From: Enoplolaimus lenunculus
Lineage: Eukaryota > Nematoda > Enoplea > Enoplida > Thoracostomopsidae
DNA: 64,000 bases
Assembly (NCBI GenBank): GCA_030248215.1
Contig: JASANG010002509.1
Location: forward strand, 620,001 to 684,000
Reading direction: 5' to 3'
The notes beneath the pieces are model-generated. The model was not told the origin of the DNA and made no database searches. It saw nothing but the letters and a program-made list of their open reading frames with translations. Shown here piece by piece: positions 24,401 through 36,888 of this stretch. Every line of letters starts with the position of its first letter. The first letter of the stretch is position 1. A program made the translations under genes and the position numbers.

Positions 24401-27400
24401 ACTGAAAACAAGGTATTGTTGTAGCAAAACTTATGTAATGCATCTAATCGTTCAGTGCGTTGGGACATGGTTGATAAAGTAACATATTCTTAGTATGGTC
24501 TTTTGCTAGCAGCACTATGTCTTATTTGCTATTATTAAATCTAGTTTTAACGAAACTTTTTGTTCACTTTCAGCGCTATAGGATGGTTTTAAGAATTTAT
24601 ATTAAGTGAATACATGTTTTGAAATGGTTTGTATTTCTAGCCAATATATGGCACTGTTTACAGATAATGTGTTATCGTAATAATGGATTTGTGATTTGTG
24701 GTAGCGGCCCTGAAGAAGTATTTCGCCTTGCGCGTATATTAAGTCTTGCGTGTGAAACACAGGTAACAATGTGCACCAAAACAATACTAACAGACTAATA
24801 AATTTTGCAGCCGACAGTGATTAAATTATGCTAACTAATAGGATAGGAGCTTACTAACAATGCGGTCAACGTGTTTATTAAAACTAACCTATGCTATATT
24901 TTAACTTATTGTATTATTCAATTGAAATGTCTACAGGTAATGTTTCTGCAAAGCGCAGGTGTACTCGTATGTGGTGCTGGTCCTGAAGAAACATTCAATT
25001 TAACGTCTGGTTTAATTAATGCTTGCGAAGCACAGGTACTTAAGTGTCGTATGGTGCTAGACCGGATGCTGGTGAAACTGTTTAAAAGCAGATCTTAGAG
25101 TTCAACACAATATGTTGTGTCCTGAGGGTATTGAATGGAAATTATTTGCTGTTTTGACTTGATTTTGTTCGCTATATTGTTGCTTGATTTGAGATGGGTC
25201 TAATGCTCGCTGTTAGTAATACTCGCCAAGCTTTCTGATTGCAACATTTCTTGTTTGATTTCTTATATTTCTCTAGTAAAGGGTAACCAACTATAATCAC
25301 ATGCGACACTGTATTTTAAGTTGTAAGCTCTCTATGTTCTGTTTCTTTCGGTGACCCATCTATTGAACTGTTAGTTCAGAAGTTTTCAGCAGGAACTTGG
25401 ACTTCCTCGTGGACCTTTATGGCAACTATCTTTAGCGTAGTTTTTCAACAAAACTTACCCGGGTTTTCAAGTTTAACATCAAGCTAACGTTGGGTAATTT
25501 TCATTATCTGCATTATGTTATTTGCTTCTTAGTCTTTTTGCAACGAACGTTAAGTAAATGCCTGCTTTTATTTGCATACCTTCGGTCCAGGGTACAACCG
25601 AAATTCTGGTTCCGGCATTTTTACCTCCCGGTAAGTAAATTTTTACCCTAATTAAAAATTTCGGTATTAAATATTGCTCGGTGGAATTTAAGATATTTAA
25701 CAAAAAATGACGATAAAAATTAAATAGATTTCATAGATTTCATTATTATAGTATGCAAACCTTGACAGTCATCGAAAATAAACCATCGAAGGTAGATTTC
25801 GCTTCTTTGGATTATAAAAATCTAAAATACAGCAATTAAAGTAAATACCTATCTCCAACTAGGGTTATTTCACCAATAAGGTGGCAAAAATGAAAATTAA
25901 AATGATTTTTTCGGTTGCAATATATTTTTATTTGATTTTCCGATTCCGGTTTCGGTAATTTTTCAAATTTCGGTTCCGGTAAATTGTAATTGCGGTTGCA
26001 CCCTCCCTGCTTCGGTAATATTTATTTTAAGTTTTTTTGGTTCTTGTAAGTAACGGTTGTTTTCTATGTTTAAATATTGATAGTGCAGCTCGGTGAATAC
26101 GTATCACTGCGAAGCATTCTGCACAGTAGTACTTATTAGGGCTGACGTTCTAAACGTCAATTTGCGTTAGATAACGTATTTTTTTAGGTTTGCCCTTGCG
26201 GAAAAAATCACCCTGGCTCAAAATTATTTGTATTAACAAGGAACAGAAAGATATTGTTTCGGGTTGCCATGCTCAAGGCTGCATAAAACCTAATACAGCG
26301 TGCAGATATAACGCCGTTGTGTTACATTGCTACGTAATGGATTCGAAAATAATCCCTTTGGAGTTGCATATTTGAATCCGGCGCTAATCCGAAGTTGGCG
26401 ATAAACTTTTCATTTTTTCTTGCAGGTTCGCGCCGCGCGTGCTGGTATTGAAAACTTAAAAATCCCCTCTGAACAAGTCCAGCGGTCCGCGTATGAAGCA
26501 GCGCAAGCCGCAAACGCTGTCGGCGCTCAACTGCAAAAACAATGGCGTCCGGGCGAATTGGAATGGGAAGCTTGGATGCGGGTGCTCGATAATGCGGTAT
26601 AATTTGAGTAGTAGGCCTGTAGATTGAGGTTTCTCGAACACTTTCCTCACATGTTAGGTTAAGGGCTTAGAATTATGCAAATGTTTAGAAAAATGCTTTA
26701 TGCTTATGTTGTGTGATAATGCGATATGTTCTATGCAAAATTTCTAATGATTGAGGGTGTCTTTTGCAGTTTTCATTAAATTAAAGGTTAAGTCTAGCAA
26801 ATGGCTTATGCTGAGGCTGCTCGTTGAAGCGGTTTAGTTTGAACAATATTCCTAAAGATTGATGGTCCATGTACACTTACTACCACACATTTAAGCTTAA
26901 AGTGTACGCTTAGGCTTAGAATTATGCTAAAACTTATGAAAGGTTTACGCTTAGGCATTCGTAAACCTTTATCCTAAGCCTAAGCCTGAATGTGGAGGAA
27001 ATGTACAAAAGCCAGATAGAACTACAATTGCTGTTGATTTTGATATAATTACTTATCATGGGCCAATAAAGCGCGGAAAACACATTTGCAGATAGTAACT
27101 CATCGACTTACAGACAGTACGGTAATAAATATACAGTGCAAACTGTAATAAATCGGTGTGGCTTCACAAGTTTTCACGTTTGCACATTTGGTACATCCTT
27201 ACATAAGTTAAATGCCTTAACTTAGTCAGGTTTTCTGGCATTTTTGGATTCAAAATATCAGAATTTTTATTGTTTTCGCTGCAAGCGTTAAAGTTGGCTC
27301 TAAAACAAATTGCAAGGTGACCTTAACAAATGGTCATTTTATTTATAATGGCGTACTATTTTAGACGACTGTGTGAAGGAAATTTAGCTTGTAGCAGCAC

Positions 27401-30400
27401 TATTTTGAGCTTTAGAGTAGCATTGATTAAGTTATTTATCAATAAATTGCACTGACTTTAGTTTTATGAAAGGTAACAATTTGTATTTAATCGCTGGAAA
27501 GCTATTGTGGGTCTGTTTTAAACTCTTGAACAACTGTTTATTTTAAGCTGTATAATAAATGCAATTGCTTATTTTCAGGGCTACAAAACAGGACATGTAT
27601 ACCGCGGTAAAGCGTTGATAACGGGGAAAACTGAAACAGATGGTGCTCCGTTAGATATACTAGACACAACGTAAGATATTTAAAATTGTTAAACCCGCTT
27701 CGTTGCTAAGTTAACCGTCATCCGATTATACGTTTAGTTGACGGAAATAACGCGGGATGAGTCTATTACTTGTTGCACGGTTACCTCAAAGTCTTCCTTG
27801 GCGGAAGATTGTTGAAAATGCTGTCTCGCTGCAGCCCGGAAAAACCTTGAAAACTCAAAACCTGAACACCTTTGCAAAGTGCAATATCTCGGCGTATAGT
27901 GTTTGATTATGCGGATTACTGCAAAACTAAACTGAAACGACGGCTATGTTTTTCGAAAGTACACTTGGCGTTAGGCTTTATCAATTTTGATTAGCTAAGT
28001 GTCAGTGAAACAGTCTGCTTTTTGCGTAGTTTTTAACATGAAAAATGCATAACCGCTTGACGGGTTGAAAATATTGAATTTCACTGAATTTTTGATGTTC
28101 GAAATACAGTGTTCTTTGATTTGTCTCCTTAGCGACAACCAGTTAAACTTTGTTTTATTGGGTCATCTTTTATTTTAGCTCTCCGAATAAACTATCTACA
28201 ATTCGAGCTGCGCAAGAAAAATTGCGACTTGCACAGGTCCGAAATTCGTATCAAAAAGTGGAGATTGTTGAATCGGGTCCAGGTGGCGTTGGGGCTTCCA
28301 AGAAAATAACTAAGGTTAACTAATTATTTTGTTTAGTGGCATGTGTTTCTTTCTTCAAACTAAGCTGACGCCTCAAATCTCGGTTATGCTAACGTAATTA
28401 AATACTTCAGCCCGTTTTTTATGATATATCGGTTTAAAATTTATTTCAGTGGGTAGAATCTTCAAGTCCAAGCCATGTGGCGACAGGTGGAAGTAGCAGT
28501 GGTGCTTTTGCAAATATGTTAGCTGGCACCAAATCGCAAGACAAGCCCGTACCTCCGCAACCACTGGTTAATACGAAAGAATTCAAGGAACGACAGCAAC
28601 AGGTTCATTGGTCATTATAACATATTCGTTTATAAGCCGTTCACAATAATTTTGCCAACAGTACCGCAAAATCTGTTATAGACGAGCGCAATCACGACCT
28701 CGTTTTGCACTGTGATGCTGTCTGAAGCGGTTGGATTCGTGTTCAGAAATCCAGGGATGGGCAGTATCGGATAAAAATCAAGACCGAGACCGAGACTTGA
28801 TTACCGAGACTGGCCACGCAAAGTCTCGGTTTCGGTTAATTTTCAGTCATCACAGAAAAAAGTTACTATTTTCAAAATAAACACCTCCTAATGCTTTGTC
28901 GTAGTTTTTTGTGTTTTAGACGTTTCTGTACTTTTTATAGGCTTTTATATTTTTTCACAATATCTGCTCGTAATTATTGCGTAACTGAAATTTAAGTTGT
29001 CGGTTTCAAACCACCGAGACTCAAAAAAGTAAGACCGATGCGGAGACCGAGACCGAGACCTGCCAAATACCGAGACTTTCCGAGACCGAGACTTCCATCC
29101 TTGCAGCTCTCAACCAGTCAGATTGTGATTATGAAAACTCAAATTAATATGCCGATTCCTAAAATATTGTAATTGTTGAATTGTGTTGCTGCGTGAATTC
29201 TTACCAACGTTCATATAGTTTCCATTTCCATAAGATTTATTTCTGGCTTTATCCTAATACCTTACTTGCTGAATACTAAGCTTTATAAGAATGATCTGGA
29301 TGTTCGTTATGTTTCAGATCAAAGATGCTCGGCAAAAAGATCATGTCAGTGCAGGTCCACAATCTCATATTTTAGAATGTAGCGGTTGGGAAGAAGCATC
29401 GCGCATTAAGGTAAAACGTGGTTAATGGTTTACTAGTTTTATCGTGCGACTTAATAGAACTAGAGTTAGATTGCTAGCACAAATAGTTACTGGACATTGG
29501 CTGAATTTCTGAAACCCTACATAAGTATGACTTGGTACTTAAGTTAAGTAAATACTTAAGCCGCGGGCTAAATCTGACAGATTACAAGCTAACCACTTTT
29601 TTGTTATGATTGTGGCTCACGTTTGTCGTTTACCAGTTTTGTTCGAAAAGTCAAGTATTTACTTAAGTCAGCGACTTAATTAATTACTTAAGTATAGCTT
29701 AAGTAAATACTTAAGTAAGATTTTAGAAGCCCAGCCATTGTCACCTAAATAAGCATATTATATTGTATAAAATAAGTTAACGACACTTAATAATATGTGC
29801 ATAACAGAGTCATTAAGATTTTAGTGTAGATGTTCAAGGTTTCAGAGACTGTGTAACTGACCAACTGTGTCTAAACACCTTGAGGTCTCTTTTAATTCAT
29901 ATCTATCTGTCTATCTATCTATTACGCCGTCAGATATGTTGGGTAGTTTTGTTTTGAACTAATTATTGTTGGACATTGCTTTGATATAATTTTAAATTCT
30001 GTGTTTCTGAATATCTCACCAATGTTCGCGAAATCGTTTATTCGGATTGGCGGTTGTCTTAGTGTAATGTAATACACCATGTTCTTTCTGTTTTCATGTT
30101 TGTAAGAATACTCGTGTACGCTTCCACATGATGATAATATTGTGATTTTGTAGGAGGCAGTAAGTGCTTCAACAACAGCAGCAGGTGCTGGATTGTATCA
30201 TGTGAAATCGTCACCTGGTGCGAGTCCAGGTGCCGCTGGGGCTGCGGTACTTTCTGGTGGTGGCGGCCTGGGCCCTGGTGGCATTGGCACTGCGTCCAAA
30301 GGCATAATTGCACGTGATCACCGCGACTCAGCGCAAGTCTACACACGTCTGTTTCAACCGAATCCGTTCGCAGTAGAAACAGATGAAGAACTTGAACGCT

Positions 30401-33400
30401 ATCGACGTGATGTTGAAGCGAAGTTGAAACACACAAGTGTAGACACGGCGCTTGGGTCCGGTGATCATGGCATGGGTGCCATTGTGAATGGAGTAGTCAA
30501 GGACGAGGCTGACGCCGTTGGCAGCGTCCATCACAGAAACGGGGACGTTGCGAGACATGGAATACAAGGTAATGATAGGTCGGCTGATTTTAGCATTTTG
30601 TTGTGCATTTGCATTAAACCCATCATTTCTATTGTTTCCCAACGCTAAATTTGAGTAACGTGCATAGAAAACGGTGTATAACGTAGCATGACGTGTCACC
30701 GGGGGTCGGTTAAGTTATCACACTCATAGTAATATATGGTATTCACTTCTTACGATATGGGGTATTTGTTTCCGTTGAGCCCAACTTTAACTTTTATGGC
30801 TGTTGCTCACATTTTGAGCAAATCATATGCCCGGGCCCGGCAGCGAGATGGTTCAAAATATGGAGAAGTTACTTTTGCTATAATTATATAGTAGCTGGGT
30901 TATGAAACAGGTATGTCATTCTTCAGATTTTGATATTAGTTTCTGTTAAGAGCGTCATCTGTCTGGGATAGTAGAAAGATATTTTACGAACGCTGTTTGG
31001 TCTGTTTTGCATAATATTTTTTATTTAAGATATACAAAGTTCACCAAAGAAAAGCCAACCGCATACAGCCGTTAGTTATACACAAGATGCACATTATCCA
31101 CAAGATTCGACTGTTGAAATTAGCTTACCCGGTAAGCCAATGTGGTAGAAATATTAACAATTTATGTATTTGTTTTGGTGACTAACCCAAATATTCCAGG
31201 CCCTCAGAGCTACCATAACTTGGATAGTGACATTAACGCATTTTAGACGGTCATTATTTCAAATGACACCTTAGTTTGAGTGCTGTTTCTTTAATTATCT
31301 ATTAATTTATGTTTCGGTTCCTACAATACCAGTTTTAGAAATACTAAAACGGAAAGTCGAAAGCATACTAGTTTTTTACCGATCTCAAATTTCGAAAAAC
31401 TATTGCCGTAAAACTAGTTTTTCGATCAATTTGAACTGCGAAATATGTTTATTTATTTCGCAAATTTAAGCTCTATTATAGCGCTGTTTAATTTTAAAAA
31501 CTTTTGGCGACATTATAGATTTCTATAGCGTCGTTTTGCAGCAAATCGGTTTCAAAGTTAAATATTGCTCTAAAAGTTTAAATTCAACATTTAAATTACG
31601 AAATTTTCGTCACCAAAAACACCGGAAAATCCTAAGAAAAACACCGGATTTAATACCGGATCGGAATGGGTAAATATAGCGCATTTCCACATCCGAGCCG
31701 GAATTCTGGTTGCATCATAGTATTGTGTCTTAAACTAACTTGTCGTTTTTGGAGAATCTTGCTCGCTAATGCAAATTAAACCTAACGTCGAAGCAGCAAA
31801 GTCGGATTCGCAAGATACTACACAGCCACAGATGGAACGGCCTGAAGGTTGGAATTGTATGCAAGCAACCATTATTAGACTGTGCATTTCCTCCAGTTTG
31901 CATGCTCTGCCTTTCCCCCCCAAATAACAGTGTGCAGTTATTGCCCGAATTAGCTTAGTAATGTTGTAGCTTAGTAGCAATGAGTTTACAATTTGCTTTT
32001 GTGCTGTGTTGCTGTGATGTGTGTTTTGCATCTTGGTTGTACCTGGTTTACGGCGTGTACAGCCAAGGACGTCTGCTGACATATATTATCGAATCTCGGT
32101 GAATAATTCTGTAGGTAAAGTAATTGAAATGATCTGACCAGCCTAATTTTGACTGCGGTATTCCAACGTAGTAATTTAGTTCATTTGAACTTTTTGACAC
32201 ATATATACGATGCTTAAGGGTTTTATATAAAAAACATTTTAATAAGGATTTATTGCGGTGTCAGCGATAAAACTGTGTGAATGCATATTGGGAAGCGCTG
32301 CGATATGAAGAGTGATTGTAGCGAAAAGTTCGTGTAGCTGTTTATCTCAGTGGTTAGAGCAGCGCCTCGGTAATTTGAAGGTCGTGGATTCGAGCCACAC
32401 CGCATCTGCAAAAAAGTTTCTCATAAATTGCTCTATGGTACTCTTAAGTTAGAGTTGCTTAATAAGGGCTTAATAAGAATTTGCGACGTTGTCAATGATA
32501 AGATATATTTGAATGGTCGCAGTGGAATGCGTTGCGATATTAATTTTGTGCGAATTGTGTTAGTAGAGTTTCTTTGTTTAACGTAATATTTATTATTTTG
32601 CCTGCAGCGTGTATATGTTTATTCTTTGAGCAATAATTATTGTTTTTCGATATGTAGACATTCTATGTTTTGCAATAATTTTCGTTTAGCAGTATCCCCT
32701 GTGTTACGCGAGCATCGGCCTGGACATAAATTGCCTGAACGATTAAACGTGGCTACAATCGATAACGTGGGCCGTCGTCACCCGGAACCAGTTCAACAAA
32801 GGCCTTCAACGTCGTTTTTTCAACGATCCCGATCTGATAGATTTTTTCGCCGCCCTGTGTGTAAGTGATCCATGGCAAGGGTGTAGCCGAGGGTTTAGGA
32901 TTGTTAGATGTCATAAAATTTATTCTATTCAATTCAAGTCTACCTAACCTGTTCTGGCAGTATTGTGCTCAACATATTTGCCACTAGGATTGGCTGTTGT
33001 CATTTTCGTTAGATTGATAGTCTGGATTCGCTACTTGACATACACGTCAGCATCCATAAACATTACCAATTAGGAATTAGTTTTGGATTATGGTTAGCAC
33101 TTGGAAACGAGTTATTTTATAAGCGGTATGGACTATGGTGCTAGCAGGCAATTTTTACTGTTTGTTGATTTTGTAAGATTTGTTTGGCAAAGTTGCTTGC
33201 TAACTAAGTTTACAAAAATGTACTCAGTTACCATCACGTAACGTGAGGTTTTAAAATATATTTTTCTAGCCACTGAAGCTAAATTTGCTCGCTATGAGCA
33301 CTCGTTTCCTATGTATCTATTGGTTGTGCGTTTCAGCAAATCACTGTGTTATTTTTTTGTTATATTTATTTTGGACTTTACTCGGATGTATTTTTGCATG

Positions 33401-34686
33401 AAGGTAATAAATATGTTGTATGTAAACTGCGGCAATAAGCTAGCAGTAAATGGCATGAATACGTATTATAGTTTTATCGCAAAGGTTTGTATTAATGTTG
33501 TTAAGTGTTTGTTGGCTGTTTGGTGTGTAGCAAACTTTTGTATGCATTTTTCGTTTTCAACAAACCTGTGTGAACAACTGCGGTTACATCAACGGGAACG
33601 ATACATATTGAAGTTGTTGTGTTAAATTAAGAAACCCAAATTCCGATTTAAAACGGTAATTTTCAAACGCATAGTCAGAGGTGGGGTTTAAGCATCAAAT
33701 CCTCGTGTTACTTGTTAGGAACATTTTCCGGTAAGAGTAGTAGTACAAGAAAGCGTCTTCGGATTTTTATGAACGTAACTCCCATTTTTCTAAGATCGCG
33801 TCATGACTACGACCATGGTAATTTTAACGTATTATCTTGGTCTCTGCTTTTACGGTTGTTGTGGTCTCTGATTTTACGGTTTCTGCCTTTTGTTGATGCA
33901 ACTAAGGTTTGGAGAAGCAACAATGATATTATTTGTACATGTTTCAAAATTATTTACGGCGATTGGCATTCTCATTTTGTCCTTGGATCAGGATAGCTTT
34001 ATGGTCTTCTTTCTTGTACAGGCATTGTTTTAGCTTAGTAGTGCCAGCGTAAACGTTTCAGATTTGACAGTTTTCGGTTTGAATGATCAAGCAGACTATA
34101 AAACTGATTTTGAAGCGTTGCTGTGTTCAATGATTGCTTATTACTGGCAAATTGTTATCAACGCATTTATAAGAGTTATCCAGTTTGTTTATTTCAGCTC
34201 ATCCTGTTAAAGAACTTGAAACAATTCGAGGTGCAGTCAGCGATGACGAAGGCGCTGTCGGAGAAGCTGGATCTGATATTAAAGGCGGCCATGTAAGTAT
34301 ATTTTAGTCGTTTGTTTTTGACTTAGAACATGGTTGTTGTCTTGTATCAGAAATCTAACTTATTATGCATATAATATACATTATTGAACCAACGGCGTAG
34401 CAAGGAGTGTTAGGGATCAAACCTTCCTTTTCTGCATTTTTGTTCAGGGATTTTAGGAACGGTTCGTTTTGTTGGTAGCACAACAAACCTCGCTGTTTGA
34501 AATTTTTAAATTTTTATAGAACGTACCCTACCTTTCGAAAATCCTGATTACTGATTTTGCAAAATGATTTACACGTTTTGCTGTCGACTTTTGATTGTAT
34601 AATTGTGACTGTTTCAGACCGCTGATAAAACCAAAAAGAAAAAGAAGTTTGGATTCTTCAAGAAGAAAAACAAGGAAAAGCCTTGA
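21459..34686 (+). CDS. ADD: Adducin (spectrin-actin capping and assembly protein)
   Basis: Exons: 21459-21575, 21953-22211, 22841-22992, 23207-23305, 23792-23923, 24269-24412, 24664-24762 or 24937-25035, 26426-26596, 27579-27670, 28179-28314, 28450-28602, 29318-29410, 30154-30568, 31030-31131, 31755-31847, 32690-32860, 34198-34292 and 34618-34686. They join in phase to 863 residues (human ADD1 has 737). The N-terminal head matches adducin: SLDPEDPEYQKEL, then ERRQRVRQILESASFREELE, VIPVADLKGSD, the class II aldolase-like fold with ILMNPFGLLFHEITASSL, HLHCALYNGRRDIRCILHLH, MKCGLLPISQEALQLG, and EWEAWMRVLDNA. The tail has AGPQSHIL and FQPNPFAVETDEELERYRRD, equivalents of mammalian AGPQSQVL and TGPNPFTTLTDRELEEYRRE. 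The protein ends in the basic MARCKS-like motif KKKKKFGFFKKKNKEK. Adducin recruits spectrin to actin and caps barbed ends at the membrane skeleton. Exons 31755-31847 and 32690-32860 are phase 1-1 and the first has a weak acceptor; they could be optional. Confidence 0.93.
21735..21890 (+). repeat. Left part of a hAT-like CCGG-rich element
   Basis: Begins GGGGTGCAACCGTAATCCTG and contains CCGGTACATTTTTACCGG and TGACGATCAAAATTAA, as in 25589-26007. The right end is missing. It lies in adducin intron 1. Confidence 0.5.
22290..22760. repeat. Second copy of the satellite-bearing element, degenerate
   Basis: Shares GCCAGTCGTAGGG and TTGAGC..AACTCG with 16420-16455, plus a tail CGTTCCACGATTCCCGAGATTC and GACTGACGGACAGACGG corresponding to 17082-17125. 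It lies in an adducin intron. Confidence 0.45.
24664..24762 (+). CDS. ADD: Adducin exon 7a (candidate mutually exclusive exon)
   Basis: 99 nt, phase 0 to 0, after TTTACAG and before GTAACA. It encodes IMCYRNNGFVICGSGPEEVF followed by 13 residues ending ACETQ. Human adducin has, at the same place and of the same 33-residue length, the segment containing LRNHGLVSVGESVEEAF and ending ACEIQ. The position of the class II aldolase zinc-ligand His (NHG) is Asn here (NNG). See 24937-25035 for the partner. Confidence 0.85.
24937..25035 (+). CDS. ADD: Adducin exon 7b (candidate mutually exclusive exon)
   Basis: 99 nt, phase 0 to 0, after TCTACAG and before GTACTT, 174 nt downstream of exon 7a. It encodes VMFLQSAGVLVCGAGPEETF followed by 13 residues ending ACEAQ. 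It is 15/33 identical to exon 7a by my alignment and aligns to the same human segment, so one must be a duplicate of the other. Splicing both would repeat a core strand-helix unit of the head domain. The NHG position is SAG here. Confidence 0.85.
25589..26007 (+). repeat. hAT-like CCGG-rich element
   Basis: Left end CAGGGTACAACCGAAATTC, right end TTGCGGTTGCACCCTCCCTG. The flanks CTTCGGTC and CTTCGGTA agree at 7 of 8 positions, a likely 8-bp target duplication. It lies in the adducin intron after exon 7b. Confidence 0.7.
26885..26995. repeat. Small inverted repeat of TTAGGC-type hexamers
   Basis: GTACGCTTAGGCTTAGAATT and CTTATCCTAAGCCTAAGCCTG (offset by three bases, inexact) face each other across GGTTTACGCTTAGGCATTCG TAAACC. 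It lacks the GGCC-type ends of the main family. Confidence 0.4.
28752..29103. repeat. TIR element with GAGACC-rich ends
   Basis: CAGGGATGGGCAGTATCGG at the left and CCATCCTTG at the right, with many ACCGAGACC repeats and their complement GGTCTCGGT-like blocks inside both ends. The CAGGG tips suggest hAT. I did not find a matching target duplication. Confidence 0.5.
29499..29737. repeat. GGCTGGG...CTTAAGT inverted-repeat element
   Basis: GGCTGAATTTCTGAAACCC at the left, TTTTAGAAGCCCAGCC at the right, with TACTTAAGT blocks inside. It lies in an adducin intron. Confidence 0.6.
29905..29930. repeat. Tetranucleotide microsatellite
   Basis: A short interrupted TATC/TGTC run. Confidence 0.7.
32336..32405 (+). 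repeat. tRNA-like sequence, probably SINE head or tRNA pseudogene
   Basis: GCTGTTTATCTCAGTGGTTA GAGC resembles a D-arm/A-box and GTGGATTCGAGCCAC a T-arm/B-box with a good 5-bp stem. The anticodon stem (CCTCG against GAAGG) does not pair properly, so I do not call a functional tRNA. Confidence 0.4.
33270..33625 (+). CDS. Possible alternative terminal exon of adducin
   Basis: After TTTTTCTAG, phase 1 reads through 118 codons (STEAKFARYEHSFPMYLL...) to a stop at 33625, unusually long for this AT-rich intron. It would replace the last two exons and remove the MARCKS-like tail. The encoded sequence is hydrophobic and AT-driven, so chance is likely. Confidence 0.2.
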
Positions 34687-36888
34687 AATGCGATAATTGT
34701 AATTCTTTTCAAGTTTATTGCTTAATAGCGTAAAACCAGGAGTCCAAGTTCAATCCCAACTTTTGTCAGCAACTGTTGAAACGAAATATGTGAGCAAAAA
34801 GTTACAATTTTGCAACATTAACAATATTGATAATACAATTAAAGTGCAAAGCTATGAACCTGTTTTACGCTATTCGGTTCGTTTAATTGTGCTTTTTCTG
34901 GCAGCTTTACGCTTCGAAAACAAGAGCACTGTCCGAAACCGTAGTTATACACGCGTTTTCGGATTGTGATTGTCAAATTTATATAAATCAGGTTAGTTCA
35001 TACTACTTGTTCTTGGCGTGTGAAATAGCTGCGTTGTTGAATCTGGTCGATTTAAATGTTGCTAAAACTTCGTGTCGATGTATATTGTATTATGGCTTTG
35101 TCATTGTTATAGTGTTTGTTGAACAGCGCTTATTGTGCTCACTGCCTTGTGGCTATTCAATAATATATTATGTTGACGTGTAATATATTATGTTGATGTT
35201 TTTTTATTATTCGTGCTATTTTGAGGTACACAGTCATCGATACAGACTGGCGACTTGTTGCATAGTAATATGTGGTGCAAGTATATAATATGTCGTCTTG
35301 CAGGAAGACGTATTTCCAATTTTGATGCTGAGTGAGTTGTAACGGTATCCAACTTTTGTAGACCAAACTTGGGATTTTGAGAGTTTACATTTGAATCTGA
35401 TGTCGATTTTTTTGCTTAAAATTTATTCACTTGTCGTATGATATTTGTTGCTACATCGTAAAAGACTGGTCCTGAGAGTTAGCTATGGTATGGTTAAGCT
35501 GTGGTTTATAGCAGACAAGACACAATCATTGTTTTGTTCTATTTTGTTATAGTACTATTTTAAATTTTCGTTTTATGCTCCTGTGTAGTGCAGCGCAGGT
35601 TTTCAAAGCGTCCAGCCTAGAAAGCGTACACGTATATTCGACTCAAGAGAAGAATAGAATACGGTTAGTGTTTGAATTTAGGCATCATTTGTTGTTAGAT
35701 TTAGTCTTAAACTATGTGCTGCATAATTACGTATGTTTTAGTTTGATTGCTTTGCAATAATTGTAATATTATTATCGTACACAGAGGATAGCTTTAGCGT
35801 GTGTCATTTTGTATTGATAATTTATTTTAGTTTTACCTTAGAAGTGTGTCTTTGTGTTTTGAATCAATCTGCGCATGTATATCAATAAGCATATTTTTGG
35901 AATTTTATTGCAACCGTCAACCTGATTGGCAAGCGTTGTGATCAGCATGAAAAAGCATTATATAGCGACTGAACCGGTAAGCAAACCCGTTTAGTTTGAC
36001 CTGCTGGCTGGTATTTGTTTCAGTATAGATATTGAATCATCATCAAAATTATGGATAACATCATAATTTCGTTCGGCTTTTATACATTCTTTAAAAAGTT
36101 GGTTTTTAACAATGAAATTAGTGAAAAATAACTTTGAAAACTAGAATTCAGTTAAGTTATAGTTAGATATAGTTAGTAAGAATAATAGATCACCCATTTT
36201 CGCAAAAAATGATTGCATGGCCGTCATATTGCTTATAAGATAGAATGCGTGACAATTTATTTATTTGTATTTCTGAATTTTTAATTCTTAAAAATGTGAG
36301 TGTTGTTTAGACGTAATGGAAAATTAAACTTTCAAAACGGTGCCCCCCCCACAAAAAATAAGAATTGCAGCCCGCCCCTCTTAATACAAAAATCCACCAC
36401 ATATTTTAATCTGACAATTCAAAAGCAAAATAAAGAAAGCATTGTTTACTACAATAGCCGAAAGCGTCAAGACCTTAATTGAAATTACTAACGAATGAAA
36501 ATGCTTGAGATTTGCTAAAGAAGGTTATGCGTTTTTTGGAAAACCCGCAACTGCAATACGCTAAGTTAAACACAAGGAATTGTTGTATATTGAATTTTAA
36601 TGGTTTTGTATGTTTAGGTTTACACTTTGGAAATCTCTCTAATGAAATAATATTGTTTGTATGATTGAAATGTTTTATTTTTACAGTTTATTATTTTCGG
36701 GCAGTTACATTCGTTGTAATTGTTTTCTTGTCAGTATTCTGGTTTACCTATCAAACTTTAGCTCGGTAAGCAGGCAACGGAAACACAACAAAAAAACACG
36801 AAAAAAAAAACCCAAAAAACAAAAAAAAACCAAAAAAAAAAAAGAAAAAAAAAAAAAAAAAAAAAGAAACGAAAGAACCGACCATCCA
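34687..36888. other. 3' flank of adducin, no further gene seen
   Basis: Presumably the adducin 3' UTR and intergenic DNA. I found no clear AATAAA close to the stop. An A-rich run occupies about 36780-36870. Confidence 0.4.

Noticed and set aside
32336-32405. Functional tRNA gene
   Set aside because: The anticodon stem does not pair and no clear anticodon can be set; more likely a SINE head or pseudogene.
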